Source of the DNA: Burkholderiales bacterium
Lineage (GTDB): Bacteria > Pseudomonadota > Gammaproteobacteria > Burkholderiales > SG8-41
Direction: 5' to 3'
DNA length: 50,870 nt
NCBI GenBank assembly: GCA_022841375.1
Contig: JALHRQ010000020.1
Location: forward strand, 1-50,870
A model generated the notes under the pieces. That model saw nothing but the letters and a program-made list of their open reading frames with translations, was not told where the DNA came from and ran no database searches. The translations under genes and the position numbers were made by a program. This document shows positions 1 to 7,249 of the stretch, piece after piece (within the stretch, counting starts at the first letter, position 1; every line of letters begins with the position of its first letter).

Positions 1-118
1 CACGTTGATCACTCCTGCAACCCCTGCTCATGTTTTGAGCAGGGTAGTGTCTATGCGTGGCTCAAATTTCTGTGAAAACTAACCCCAAAAGTGGCTCAGT
101 TTTGGGTGGAAATCAACA
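1..118 (+). mobile_element. Right end of an IS21-family-like insertion sequence (partial)
   Basis: Two related blocks, GTGGCTCAAATTTCTGTGAA (59-78) and GTGGCTCAGTTTTGGGTGGA (91-110), precede AATCAACA ending at 118. Repeated transposase-binding blocks of this kind and a terminal ...CA are typical of IS21-family ends downstream of istB. A perfect 9-bp hairpin (22-30 with 36-44) lies just inside. No transposase is visible because the window starts here. The family assignment rests on remembered end sequences, so it is tentative. Confidence 0.45.
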
Positions 119-463
119 ATCATCGTCGCATTGTTTTCAGTGTTTTCTCAGAAAACACACTTATAGTTCAGCGTAGTAACGCTCAACTTCCGATCACTGA
201 AGTTAGCGATGGCTCTTCATCATTGATGGCCGAAAGCACTACGCCAAGATTTTCCTGCCCATCTGCCACCCTCCCCGCCTGACCAAAGAACACTCAGTGG
301 AAGGTCGTAGAACGAAGAAAACGAAATCCCGGTAGCCTTAACGGGGATTAGGAAGGGATGATATTGTCATGTCGCCGTAGGATTGGCACAAAGCAAAACG
401 ACAATGGGCTGTCTCCCATTAACTGTAATGAAATATACCTACTGACGATCTGCTCTCAATACT
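119..463. other. Intergenic stretch without a supported gene
   Basis: About 345 bp between the IS-like end and the DUF3800 gene. A 63-codon frame at 91-282 runs out of the IS-like end and has no recognisable domain, so it is not called. No tRNA, clear terminator or strong promoter is visible. The promoter of the DUF3800 gene should lie in the AT-rich part at about 400-455. Confidence 0.5.
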
Positions 464-1624
464 ATGTTTTTTTATATCGACGAAAGTGGACATACAGGGG
501 CGAATTTATTCGACCCTGAGCAGCCCATGCTGTTCTATGGAGTGCTATCCAGCCCCGTCAATTTGGACCTTATTGCTGAGACTCGCTTTCAAAAGCTGAG
601 AAAACAACTAGGGGTCGAACGACTGCATGCAGCAGAACTTGGAAATGACAAGCTCGCAACAATTGCTTCAGATTTAATGGCCATACAAAAATCTTGTTCA
701 ATTAGGTTTGATCTATATCGAGTGGCAAAACCAGATCACGCAATTATTTGTTTTTTTGATCAAGTTTTCGACCATGGTGTTAATCCTGCCATTACATGGA
801 CGGGATATTGGACGCCAATGCGGTATGTAATGCTCCTAAAACTTGCGCATTTATTTGATGAGGATCTTGCCAAACTCGCTTGGACCGCCCGAATTGAACT
901 CAATAAAGAAAAAGCAAACGCAATGCTGGTCCAACTTTGCAAGTCGTTACGGGAACGAGTAACCAGGTTACCTGACGCGAGATCACGGCAATTGATTGGC
1001 GATACCCTTCTCTGGGCCGAGATGAATCCCTCTGAAATAATTTACAACGCCCTCACCCCCGAGCTTCGTCTTGCCGTTATGCCGAATGTGATTGGTTTTC
1101 AATCAGTCATGATTGGAGTTGCATCAAGATTAAAAAAACACAAAAGCAGAGTCAGCAGAATTGTGGTTGACCAACAAGCACAGTTCAACCAATCACAAAA
1201 AACACTAGCCGAGTATTACGCCAAAGCTGCCATTGCAACCAAGGAAACACCGCTCGTGAATGGGCCGGGCTTGCCAAAACTCGATTTTTCCGGAATTCCG
1301 CAAACGCCCATAACGTTTGCGTCTAGCAAAAATAGTGCCGGACTTGAACTTGTAGACATCTACCTATGGGTATTTAAGCGATATATGGATGGAAAAAAAA
1401 TACATCCTTCACTTTACGAACTAATAAAGTCACAATTTTATAAGGGTCGCACTGACGAAATCTCATTAAATGCAATTGCGAAACGCTGGGAAAATTGGTT
1501 CGATGAATTACCCGAGCCAACAGCCGAAGCAATTAAACGAGGTGAAGAAATTCATAGAAAAGAGGAAGAGCGCAGATTGGCGGCAATAAATACGTCAACC
1601 AAATTAATTTCTAACATTGGCTAA
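464..1624 (+). CDS. DUF3800 domain protein
   Basis: A 386-residue protein that fits the DUF3800 family. It opens with YIDESGHTG (residues 4-12), the family's N-terminal acidic motif. A second acidic motif, RIVVDQQAQF, lies near residue 233. A C-terminal GLELVDIYLW matches the usual GLQLADL-type motif. These spaced acids suggest an RNase H-like metal-binding fold, but the family's activity is not established. DUF3800 genes are common in mobile and defence islands, which agrees with the low GC and neighbours here. The C-terminus is a charged helix rich in Glu, Lys and Arg. It is separated by about 180 bp from the next operon on the same strand, so it may be co-acquired without being part of it. 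The start is the first ATG and places the motif at the usual N-terminal position. Confidence 0.85.
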   Translation: MFFYIDESGHTGANLFDPEQPMLFYGVLSSPVNLDLIAETRFQKLRKQLGVERLHAAELGNDKLATIASDLMAIQKSCSIRFDLYRVAKPDHAIICFFDQVFDHGVNPAITWTGYWTPMRYVMLLKLAHLFDEDLAKLAWTARIELNKEKANAMLVQLCKSLRERVTRLPDARSRQLIGDTLLWAEMNPSEIIYNALTPELRLAVMPNVIGFQSVMIGVASRLKKHKSRVSRIVVDQQAQFNQSQKTLAEYYAKAAIATKETPLVNGPGLPKLDFSGIPQTPITFASSKNSAGLELVDIYLWVFKRYMDGKKIHPSLYELIKSQFYKGRTDEISLNAIAKRWENWFDELPEPTAEAIKRGEEIHRKEEERRLAAINTSTKLISNIG

Positions 1625-1806
1625 CACCTATGCGCAAAGAAAGCCTAAAGCAACGCAGCAAGAATTACAAAACCCTTATTCCGATAGCTTCTCTGTTAAC
1701 TATGGTTAATATAGAAAACATATAACACTGTCATAGACCACCCTCAAAGGCTTTGCCCCCCTCGCCCTCTGAATGTAAACTGGCGCGTCGTCAATCGGGG
1801 GTTGCA

Positions 1807-3285
1807 ATGCGCTTCCTATTAGATACGAACATTCTGATACCGCTTCAAGACTCTTTGGTCGTCTTGCAGCCAAGTCTTGCCAATTTTGTCAGGCTTGCGC
1901 AGGAAAATGGTCATCAATTGCTCTATCACCCCGCATCGGAAAAGGATATAGATCGCGACCTTGACCAATCACGTCGCCAAAGGACACGACAACGCCTTAG
2001 TCAATATAGTCGACTAGATCAGACGGCTCCATGCCCCTGGAATTCACCGACCACATCACCCAACGACAGCGCAGATAACGAAATTTTATTTGCTCTCGCG
2101 TGCGACGCTGCACATGCCCTTGTCACTGAGGATCAAGGGATACATAACAAGGCAAAGCAACGGGGACTCAGCGATCGCTGTTACTTCATACAGACTGCCG
2201 AGGACTGGTTAAAACGCTTACACGAACAAGAAAGCATTCATCTTCCTAACATCGAAGATTCCCCGCTTCATACACTGACACCTACGCTAGGCAATTCGTT
2301 TTATGACAGCCTTCGAAATGGTTACGATGGATTTGACACGTGGTTTCGAAAGAAGGCACAAGAAGGAAGAAAGGCGTGGATTTACCGAGACGAAGATGGC
2401 GAAATCGGAGCATTGTGCATCTATGCCATCCAACACAATCAACGCGTAACGGACGAGGGAAAGATACTCAACGGCCCCGCTCTTAAGCTAAGCACTTTCA
2501 AAGTTAGCGAAACTTGTAGGGGGAGAAAAATCGGGGAACTGTTCTTGAAAGCGGCATTCCGCTTAGCGACAGCAAATGACATCGAAAATATCTTTGTTCA
2601 TGCCAATGCGGCTGATCACTTGCACCTCATTGGGCTTCTTGAAGATTTCGGATTTGAAGCAATAGGATGCTACACGCAAGGACGAATGGCCGATACCGTT
2701 TACCTTAAAGAACACCCAATTTCCCCACCAAAATCGGAACTTCCGCCTTTTCAATATCATAAGAAATTCTATCCCCACTTTCGAACTGACGAACAAGTTT
2801 CCACCTTTATCGTCCCCATCCAGCCGCAATTTCACCAAATTCTGTTTCCAGATTACGGTTCTGATTTCGATAGGCAGCAAGCCTTATTTCGTTCAAATAC
2901 GAATGTTGGGAATGCAATTAAATTAGCATACCTATGTCACGCAAATGTTCGCAGCGTGAAGGCTGGAGATATCGTCTTTTTTTATCGATCAGATGATGAG
3001 CGCGCTATTACTAGCCTAGGAATTGTGGAGGACTTTCAGATTCTTCAGGACGCCGCCGCAATTGCCAGCGTAGTTCGACGAAGAACGGTTTACAGCATGC
3101 GGGATATTGAATCACTCTCCCAAAAGCCAACCAAAGTAATGTTATTTAGACTGGCGCGACACTTCTCACCTTCTATATCATCTGACTGGTTAAAAAAGAA
3201 TGCGGTTGTAAAAGGCAACATTCAAACTATCAGAAAAATTGACGAAAGAGGATTTCGAGAAATTATGGCTTCTGCACATGGGTAA
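1807..3285 (+). CDS. PIN-GNAT-EVE-like three-domain fusion protein
   Basis: A 492-residue protein, first gene of a four-gene operon. Residues 1-135 look like a PIN RNase domain: MRFLLDTNI with Asp6, then DNEILFALA (around 90-98) and VTEDQGIHNKA (around 107-117), which would supply the acidic metal ligands. Residues about 165-300 look like a GNAT acetyltransferase, with the acetyl-CoA loop CRGRKIGELFLKAAF near 237-251. Residues about 320-490 resemble an EVE/PUA-like domain, with GDIVFFYRS at about 387 and SLGIVED just after; such domains bind modified nucleic-acid bases. The ATG at 1807 is preferred over one at 1753 because PIN domains start directly with this strand and GGGGG lies upstream. 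The stop overlaps the next start by 8 bp (ATGGGTAA). A role as RNase toxin or effector is inference. Confidence 0.75.
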   Translation: MRFLLDTNILIPLQDSLVVLQPSLANFVRLAQENGHQLLYHPASEKDIDRDLDQSRRQRTRQRLSQYSRLDQTAPCPWNSPTTSPNDSADNEILFALACDAAHALVTEDQGIHNKAKQRGLSDRCYFIQTAEDWLKRLHEQESIHLPNIEDSPLHTLTPTLGNSFYDSLRNGYDGFDTWFRKKAQEGRKAWIYRDEDGEIGALCIYAIQHNQRVTDEGKILNGPALKLSTFKVSETCRGRKIGELFLKAAFRLATANDIENIFVHANAADHLHLIGLLEDFGFEAIGCYTQGRMADTVYLKEHPISPPKSELPPFQYHKKFYPHFRTDEQVSTFIVPIQPQFHQILFPDYGSDFDRQQALFRSNTNVGNAIKLAYLCHANVRSVKAGDIVFFYRSDDERAITSLGIVEDFQILQDAAAIASVVRRRTVYSMRDIESLSQKPTKVMLFRLARHFSPSISSDWLKKNAVVKGNIQTIRKIDERGFREIMASAHG

Positions 3286-3706
3286 GGGAATAGTTCTTTC
3301 ACTACTACCCAAATACGCCACCCTCATTTTAAGTGGCAATAAACGCATCGAATTTCGGAGGCGATGGATAGCGGAACCAGTGGAAACTATCTTGTTATAC
3401 GCCGTCTCCCCCACCAAACGAATTGTCGGAACCGCTGAAATTCAGGAAACAGTTAAAGGTAGTCCAACGCATCTCTGGGAGTTAGCTCAGCATTATGGCG
3501 GCGGGCTATCCCGCAGAGAGCTATATGATTACTTTAGGGGTGTGGAAGAAGGCTTTGGCATCATCCTAACCAACGTCATAGAAGCACCTGCCCCAATTAA
3601 CCCAAAGAAAGTTATGCGGGACTTCCGGGCGCCACAATCGTTTAGCTATGTAACCGAGCATACCCTGCAAAGAATAATAGAATTAATTGAGAGCAATCAG
3701 CCCTAA
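3278..3706 (+). CDS. ASCH domain protein
   Basis: A 142-residue protein, nearly all of it an ASCH (PUA-like) domain. The N-terminal VLSLLPKYATLILSGNKRIE followed by FRRR is the hallmark ASCH strand-helix-strand with the conserved Lys, Glu and Arg. A later IVGTAEIQ strand also fits. ASCH domains are thought to bind RNA or modified nucleotides, and one family member is an amidohydrolase acting on N4-acetylcytidine. That is notable because the upstream gene carries a GNAT acetyltransferase. The ATG at 3278 overlaps the end of the upstream gene, implying translational coupling. A longer frame opens at 3239 but would overlap by 47 bp and add residues before the domain. Only 2 bp separate it from the next gene. 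Confidence 0.82.
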   Translation: MGKGIVLSLLPKYATLILSGNKRIEFRRRWIAEPVETILLYAVSPTKRIVGTAEIQETVKGSPTHLWELAQHYGGGLSRRELYDYFRGVEEGFGIILTNVIEAPAPINPKKVMRDFRAPQSFSYVTEHTLQRIIELIESNQP

Positions 3707-3708
3707 AA

Positions 3709-4227
3709 ATGAATATAACTTTTGTTGGTGGCATTCATGGGGTTGGAAAAACAACCTGTTGCACAAGAATCGCCAAAACATTAGGCTTACGTCACCACTC
3801 AGCAAGTGAACTCATACGTCAACAACGCGCGACAGCCATTAGCGAAAACTCAAAGATCGTTTTAGACGCCGCCGCCAATCAACGACTTCTCATTGCGGCA
3901 GTCAATTCCCTTCGCCCTGAAAATACCGACTTAATACTTGACGGACATTTCACGCTTATGGATAAAACGGGCGCCATAAAAGCCATCGACACATCAGTTT
4001 TCTGTGATTTAACTTTGTCTGCAATTGTCGTGTTTTATGACAAAGAAGAATCCATATCAGAACGTCTGAAAGCTCGGGACAATCATGAGATATCGCCTGA
4101 GTTTCTATTGGATTGGCAATCTCAAGAACTTGAGTGCGCTCGCAAAGTAGCCAATACCCTTGGGATCAGATGCACCGAACTACCGGCTTTTGACATAGCT
4201 GGCCTAGAAACAATGTGCATGAAATAA
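3709..4227 (+). CDS. P-loop NTPase, adenylate-kinase/AAA_33-like
   Basis: A 172-residue single-domain P-loop protein. GGIHGVGKTT (residues 7-16) is a Walker A motif. LILDGH near residue 79 may be the Walker B/substrate strand. FYDKEESISERLKARD resembles the lid region of nucleoside and polynucleotide kinase-like NTPases, with Arg residues for phosphate contacts. The likely reaction is ATP-dependent phosphoryl transfer to a nucleotide, RNA end or small molecule; the substrate is unknown. It starts 2 bp after the ASCH gene and ends 2 bp before the HEPN-like gene. In this setting it could modify RNA ends, activate a signal, or act as an antitoxin-like regulator; all of these are inference. Length and fold are complete. 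Confidence 0.75.
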   Translation: MNITFVGGIHGVGKTTCCTRIAKTLGLRHHSASELIRQQRATAISENSKIVLDAAANQRLLIAAVNSLRPENTDLILDGHFTLMDKTGAIKAIDTSVFCDLTLSAIVVFYDKEESISERLKARDNHEISPEFLLDWQSQELECARKVANTLGIRCTELPAFDIAGLETMCMK

Positions 4228-4229
4228 AA

Positions 4230-4673
4230 ATGGACCATCTAGAGCATCCGCCTCTTCAACTTTGGGATGACCGACGAATTTTCTTCGAGTCCTTATTAGA
4301 TGATCACCACACATTTGCTTCTTACATGGTCGGAGAACAAGCCTCTGCTTTAGTCGCAGAGATTCAAGCAGTCTTTTGTTGTGGCGCATGGGCTGGCGTA
4401 ATAGTCCTGTCAGTGGCCGCGATTGAGGCACAGCTTCGTGAGGTCGAGTTTCCCGAAGAAAAAACAAACTTGGCAAACCTTCTCGACCAAATTGAAAACT
4501 CTGCCGAATATCACCAATTGAGGAAAAGGCGAAATTCATTAATCCATGCTGATGGAAAGACTCCGGCTTTGACAATTGACCAACAATGGTCCGACAGGGA
4601 CAAATTAGAGGTTGAGGCGAGAAAAGCAGTGTCCCTACTGGTTCGAGTTATATATTTAAGTCCATGGGTCTGA
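4230..4673 (+). CDS. HEPN-like small protein with RxxxxH motif
   Basis: A 147-residue mainly helical protein. The key sign is RKRRNSLIHAD at residues 98-108, which contains Arg101-Asn102-x3-His106. This is the Rx4-6H (RN...H) catalytic motif of HEPN RNases found in toxin-antitoxin, abortive-infection and CRISPR effector proteins. The preceding helices (GAWAGVIVLSVAAIEAQL) also fit the HEPN/DUF4145-like arrangement of a helix pair before the motif. The ATG at 4230 leaves a 2-bp gap. A GTG at 4215 in the same frame would overlap the previous gene by 13 bp. Last gene of the operon. RNase activity is predicted from the motif only. Confidence 0.65.
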   Translation: MDHLEHPPLQLWDDRRIFFESLLDDHHTFASYMVGEQASALVAEIQAVFCCGAWAGVIVLSVAAIEAQLREVEFPEEKTNLANLLDQIENSAEYHQLRKRRNSLIHADGKTPALTIDQQWSDRDKLEVEARKAVSLLVRVIYLSPWV

Positions 4674-4700
4674 AATCCACATCGGCCAATGGTGCTCTTT

Positions 4701-4836
4701 GCCACAATTCCGCCACACTCAGCCACAATAAAACTCAATATCCCCTGATTGCACTCTCCTACCGGCTTGCTATGCTGGCCTACGGTAATTTTGATCAACT
4801 AAGTGCAAAACTGTGACGGATCAAGCGGATAGGCGC
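4701..4836. repeat. Direct repeat copy 1 (att-like)
   Basis: Positions 4758-4836 match 5575-5653 over 79 bp with four mismatches by eye, at a constant offset of 817. A weaker match extends left (GCCACAATTCCGCCACACTC at 4701-4720 against 5507-5526). The strip carries GCCACA hexamers at 4701, 4712 and 4722, spaced about one helical turn. That is like arm-type binding sites of a tyrosine recombinase or sites of another DNA-binding protein. Copy 1 loses similarity after GGCGC at 4836. Confidence 0.8.
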
Positions 4837-4881
4837 TGCCGCAATCTCACTGTAATTCTCTACCCCCAGAGATTGAGAACC

Positions 4882-5373
4882 TTAATAAATATTGTTAGCA
4901 AAATGCTGAACAAGTGTGACAAGCAGGAGGAGCCCCATTAGGCCAATCATTACCCAGAATGCCGCGTAAGCCAACGCGATATATATCGGGATACCCGCAA
5001 GGATGGCTAACACGCAAAGCCACCACACTAAAGACCACGTTGCAACTTTACCAATAAGAAAGATCGCACCCGCCACGACGAATAGATATGCGATTGCACA
5101 CACAAAGAACGCCGTGCTTGAAAATGAACCATGACCGCCAGAAGAACTCGATTTGTATGTTCGGGAGTTGCCACTTCCGTGTTTTTTGTGCCCCCTCTCC
5201 GCTATGGATTCCGCAGTTTGCCTAGCAGCTGCACCAGCCTCATAACCGCGCTCTCGCGCCTTTCTGCCAGCTTTTGAAACAAAAACGTCAGATTCAAACC
5301 ATCCATACAACTCACTACGCCCCTCTTTTCCTCTCTCTAGACCTTTATCAAATTCGTATTTTTCATCCGACAT
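4882..5373 (-). CDS. Hypothetical membrane protein between direct repeats
   Basis: A 163-residue protein of unknown function. The N-terminal half is hydrophilic and rich in Lys, Glu, Arg, Gly and Ser (KGLERGKEGR and later GRKARERGYEAG look like two degenerate repeats). A Ser/Gly linker (SSSSGGHGSFSS) leads into two or three hydrophobic segments at about residues 87-160. A membrane-anchored protein with a cytoplasmic basic head is likely. It is the only gene between the two direct repeats and runs opposite to the operon on its left. No family is recognised. Confidence 0.6.
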   Translation of the reverse strand: MSDEKYEFDKGLERGKEGRSELYGWFESDVFVSKAGRKARERGYEAGAAARQTAESIAERGHKKHGSGNSRTYKSSSSGGHGSFSSTAFFVCAIAYLFVVAGAIFLIGKVATWSLVWWLCVLAILAGIPIYIALAYAAFWVMIGLMGLLLLVTLVQHFANNIY

Positions 5374-5506
5374 ATTTATGCCCCAGTCTCCAGAGTCACT
5401 TATGCGTCGCTATTATTGTTTCCGCCACAATATCCCCTAATAGTTTAATTGAGATATGACGGTGCATTTCATGCGTTGACGCCGAGCCCTAGCAACCTAC
5501 CCCCCC

Positions 5507-5653
5507 GCCACAATCCCGCCACACTCAGTTGTGGCAACTAGTGGCGCAACGCAAATCACCCAGAATTGCGTTCCCCTACCGGCTTGCTATGCTGGCCTAC
5601 GGTAATTTTGATTAACCCAGTGCAAAACTTTGACGGATCAAGCGGATAGGCGC
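5507..5653. repeat. Direct repeat copy 2 (att-like)
   Basis: Second copy of the 4701-4836 repeat. The strongly conserved part is 5575-5653. GCCACA hexamers occur at 5507 and 5518, and an inverted TGTGGC at 5530, so the left part also forms a small palindrome. Its last bases (GGCGC, 5649-5653) are the first bases of the inverted tRNA-end copy, so the direct repeat stops exactly where tRNA homology begins. That is what a recombination crossover point would leave. Confidence 0.8.
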
Positions 5654-5683
5654 CCCGGAGACAAATCGAGTGTCCGGCCTGCC
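5649..5683 (-). repeat. Inverted copy of the tRNA-Arg 3' half
   Basis: Read on the - strand, these 35 bases match the 3' part of the downstream tRNA (5749-5783: end of anticodon stem, variable loop, T arm and acceptor) with about four mismatches. The outer GTCTCCGGGGCGCC is identical. It lacks the anticodon arm and 5' half, so it is not a gene. The best reading is a remnant attachment site from integration of an element using tRNA-Arg(CCT), in opposite orientation. Confidence 0.8.
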
Positions 5684-5695
5684 GATCTGGTTTGG

Positions 5696-5701
5696 TAAAA
5701 T
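5696..5701 (+). promoter_or_regulatory. Possible -10 box of tRNA-Arg
   Basis: TAAAAT lies 9 bp upstream of the tRNA's first base, the right distance for a -10 element with a very short leader. No good -35 is seen; the expected place falls inside the inverted tRNA copy (around 5673-5678), so the upstream promoter part may have been replaced by the insertion. Confidence 0.35.
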
Positions 5702-5710
5702 GCGCCCGTG

Positions 5711-5786
5711 GCCCCGGTAGCTCAGTGGATAGAGCAGCCCCCTCCTAAGGGGCAGGTCGGACGTTCGATTCGTCTCCGGGGCGCCA
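5711..5786 (+). tRNA. tRNA-Arg (anticodon CCT)
   Basis: A full 76-base cloverleaf with encoded CCA. The acceptor GCCCCGG pairs with CCGGGGC; D stem GCTC/GAGC; anticodon stem GCCCC/GGGGC with loop CTCCTAA, anticodon CCT; T stem GGACG/CGTCT with loop TTCGATT; discriminator G, then CCA (5784-5786). It decodes AGG. This tRNA is a frequent integration target, and the accessory DNA lies directly on its 5' side with an inverted copy of its 3' half. Confidence 0.97.
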
Positions 5787-5810
5787 CCCCGCAAAACCCT
5801 GGCGCCCGCG

Positions 5811-7097
5811 CTAGATCCCTGCCAGCTTGGAATTAGCAGCAGCAAGCCGCTCGACCAGTATGCGCAAATAGGTGCGGTCGAAATTCAGACGGCATATTTC
5901 CGAGGCGTTCTCCAGCCGCTTTACCTCGATTTTGATCATGCGCAGATCCGTCGCCGCCACCACATCCGCCGAGCGCAGCGTGTCGGCACCACTCAGGTAG
6001 GCCATTTCACCCACGCATTCGCCGGCCTTGAGCAGGCTCAGCAGCAGACGGCGTTTGCGCAACACGCGCGCCTCACCGCTGACGATGATCCCGAAGAAAT
6101 TTCCGGGATCACCCTCGTTGATGATGACTTCGTCCTTGGCGATATCCACCCACTCCGAAAAGCGCAGCACTTCCCACAGCTCGACATCGCCGAACGACTT
6201 GAAAAATGACAATGTGCGCAGGGTGTTGAACTTTTCGGTATCCAGCACGCCGTGTTTTGGCAGTGGCGCGCCCGCTGCGATGGCAGCCAGATCGCCGGCG
6301 AACTGCTCCCAGGTCATGTAACGCACGGTCTGGTCACGCGCCATGGCCCGTCGCACCACGACATCAATCTCCGAAGGAATATCCTGGCGGATTTCCGAGG
6401 GCAGCGGCGGATCGGCGTTGAGGATCTGATGGGCCAGCCCGGCAATATTGTCGGCCGTAAACGGCAACCTCCCCGTCAGCAACTGGAACATCACCACGCC
6501 CAACGCATAAATGTCGGTCTGCAGATTGAGCGGCAGGTTCAAATGCTGCTCCGGCGACATGTAAGCCGGCGTGCCGATGCCATCCACCATGGTCCGCTCG
6601 GTCATGGTGATCGCCGCAGAGCCGAAGTCGGTGACCTTGATGTCGGTATTGTCCTTGACCAGAATGTTTGCCGGTTTGATGTCACGATGGATGACGCCGA
6701 TCTGGGTGGCGAAATCCAGGGCCCGCGCACACTTGTAGATCACTTCGATGACATCGCCGATGGCCAGCAGATTGTCGGGCCGGGTAAACCGCTGCAGGGT
6801 GCCGCCGGAGACATACTCCATGACGATATAGGCATTCTCCTCGTCAGCCACGGCGTCATAGATCTCGACAATATGCGGATGATTCAGCTTGCCTGCGAGT
6901 GATGCCTCGGTCAGGAACAGGCGATGCATCAACTGGCCGCGGTTCTGGTCCTTCAGCGCGGTCTGCGACACCAGCTTGATCGCCACCTGCCGGTCATTGA
7001 ACTCGTCCTTGGCGAGATAAACGACGCTGGTTGCACCGTCCCCGAGTTTTCCCAGAATTTCATACTTGCCGATTCTGTTGACAATTGATGCAGACAT
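5811..7097 (-). CDS. Ser/Thr protein kinase with C-terminal cyclic-nucleotide-binding domain
   Basis: A 428-residue soluble Hanks-type kinase fused to a cNMP-binding-like domain. Visible motifs: Gly-rich loop GDGATSVVY (19-27), Lys41 in VAIK, catalytic HRDIKPANIL (137-146), DFG (157-159), and TPAYMSPEQ of the activation segment. Residues about 295-415 form the CNB domain, with INEGDPGNFFGIIVSGEARV and CVGEMAYLSGADTLRSA in the phosphate-binding cassette (GEMA). No membrane segment is seen, unlike many bacterial kinases with outer sensor domains, so activity is probably controlled by an internal ligand. The ATG at 7097 is chosen over one at 7133 because AAGAGG lies upstream and the kinase fold starts soon after. 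It is divergent from the oxoprolinase gene. Confidence 0.92.
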   Translation of the reverse strand: MSASIVNRIGKYEILGKLGDGATSVVYLAKDEFNDRQVAIKLVSQTALKDQNRGQLMHRLFLTEASLAGKLNHPHIVEIYDAVADEENAYIVMEYVSGGTLQRFTRPDNLLAIGDVIEVIYKCARALDFATQIGVIHRDIKPANILVKDNTDIKVTDFGSAAITMTERTMVDGIGTPAYMSPEQHLNLPLNLQTDIYALGVVMFQLLTGRLPFTADNIAGLAHQILNADPPLPSEIRQDIPSEIDVVVRRAMARDQTVRYMTWEQFAGDLAAIAAGAPLPKHGVLDTEKFNTLRTLSFFKSFGDVELWEVLRFSEWVDIAKDEVIINEGDPGNFFGIIVSGEARVLRKRRLLLSLLKAGECVGEMAYLSGADTLRSADVVAATDLRMIKIEVKRLENASEICRLNFDRTYLRILVERLAAANSKLAGI

Positions 7098-7249
7098 GAA
7101 GCCACGCCTCTTGATGATATTCAACCCGCACAACGGCGTTAAGCACGCCGCGATGCTGCCAAGGGTAATCTCTGATTAGACCCCGCACACTGTCGAGCGT
7201 CAACCGTGCAATGCGCTACCATGACGTCGCTGACACACGACATCAAATA

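Larger units (their letters stand above)
5374..5710. other. Island/tRNA junction region without a gene
   Basis: No gene is supported here. It contains a single GCCACAATATCCCC site (about 5423-5436), direct repeat copy 2 (5507-5653), the inverted tRNA-Arg 3' copy (5649-5683) and the presumed tRNA promoter. A 77-codon - strand frame at 5612-5845 crosses the tRNA antisense and is an artefact. Confidence 0.7.

Noticed and set aside
91-282. 63-codon frame on + strand
   Set aside because: Runs out of the IS-like end, no domain and no ribosome site; judged chance.
5612-5845. 77-codon frame on - strand across the tRNA
   Set aside because: Antisense to tRNA-Arg and to the inverted tRNA copy; not protein-coding.
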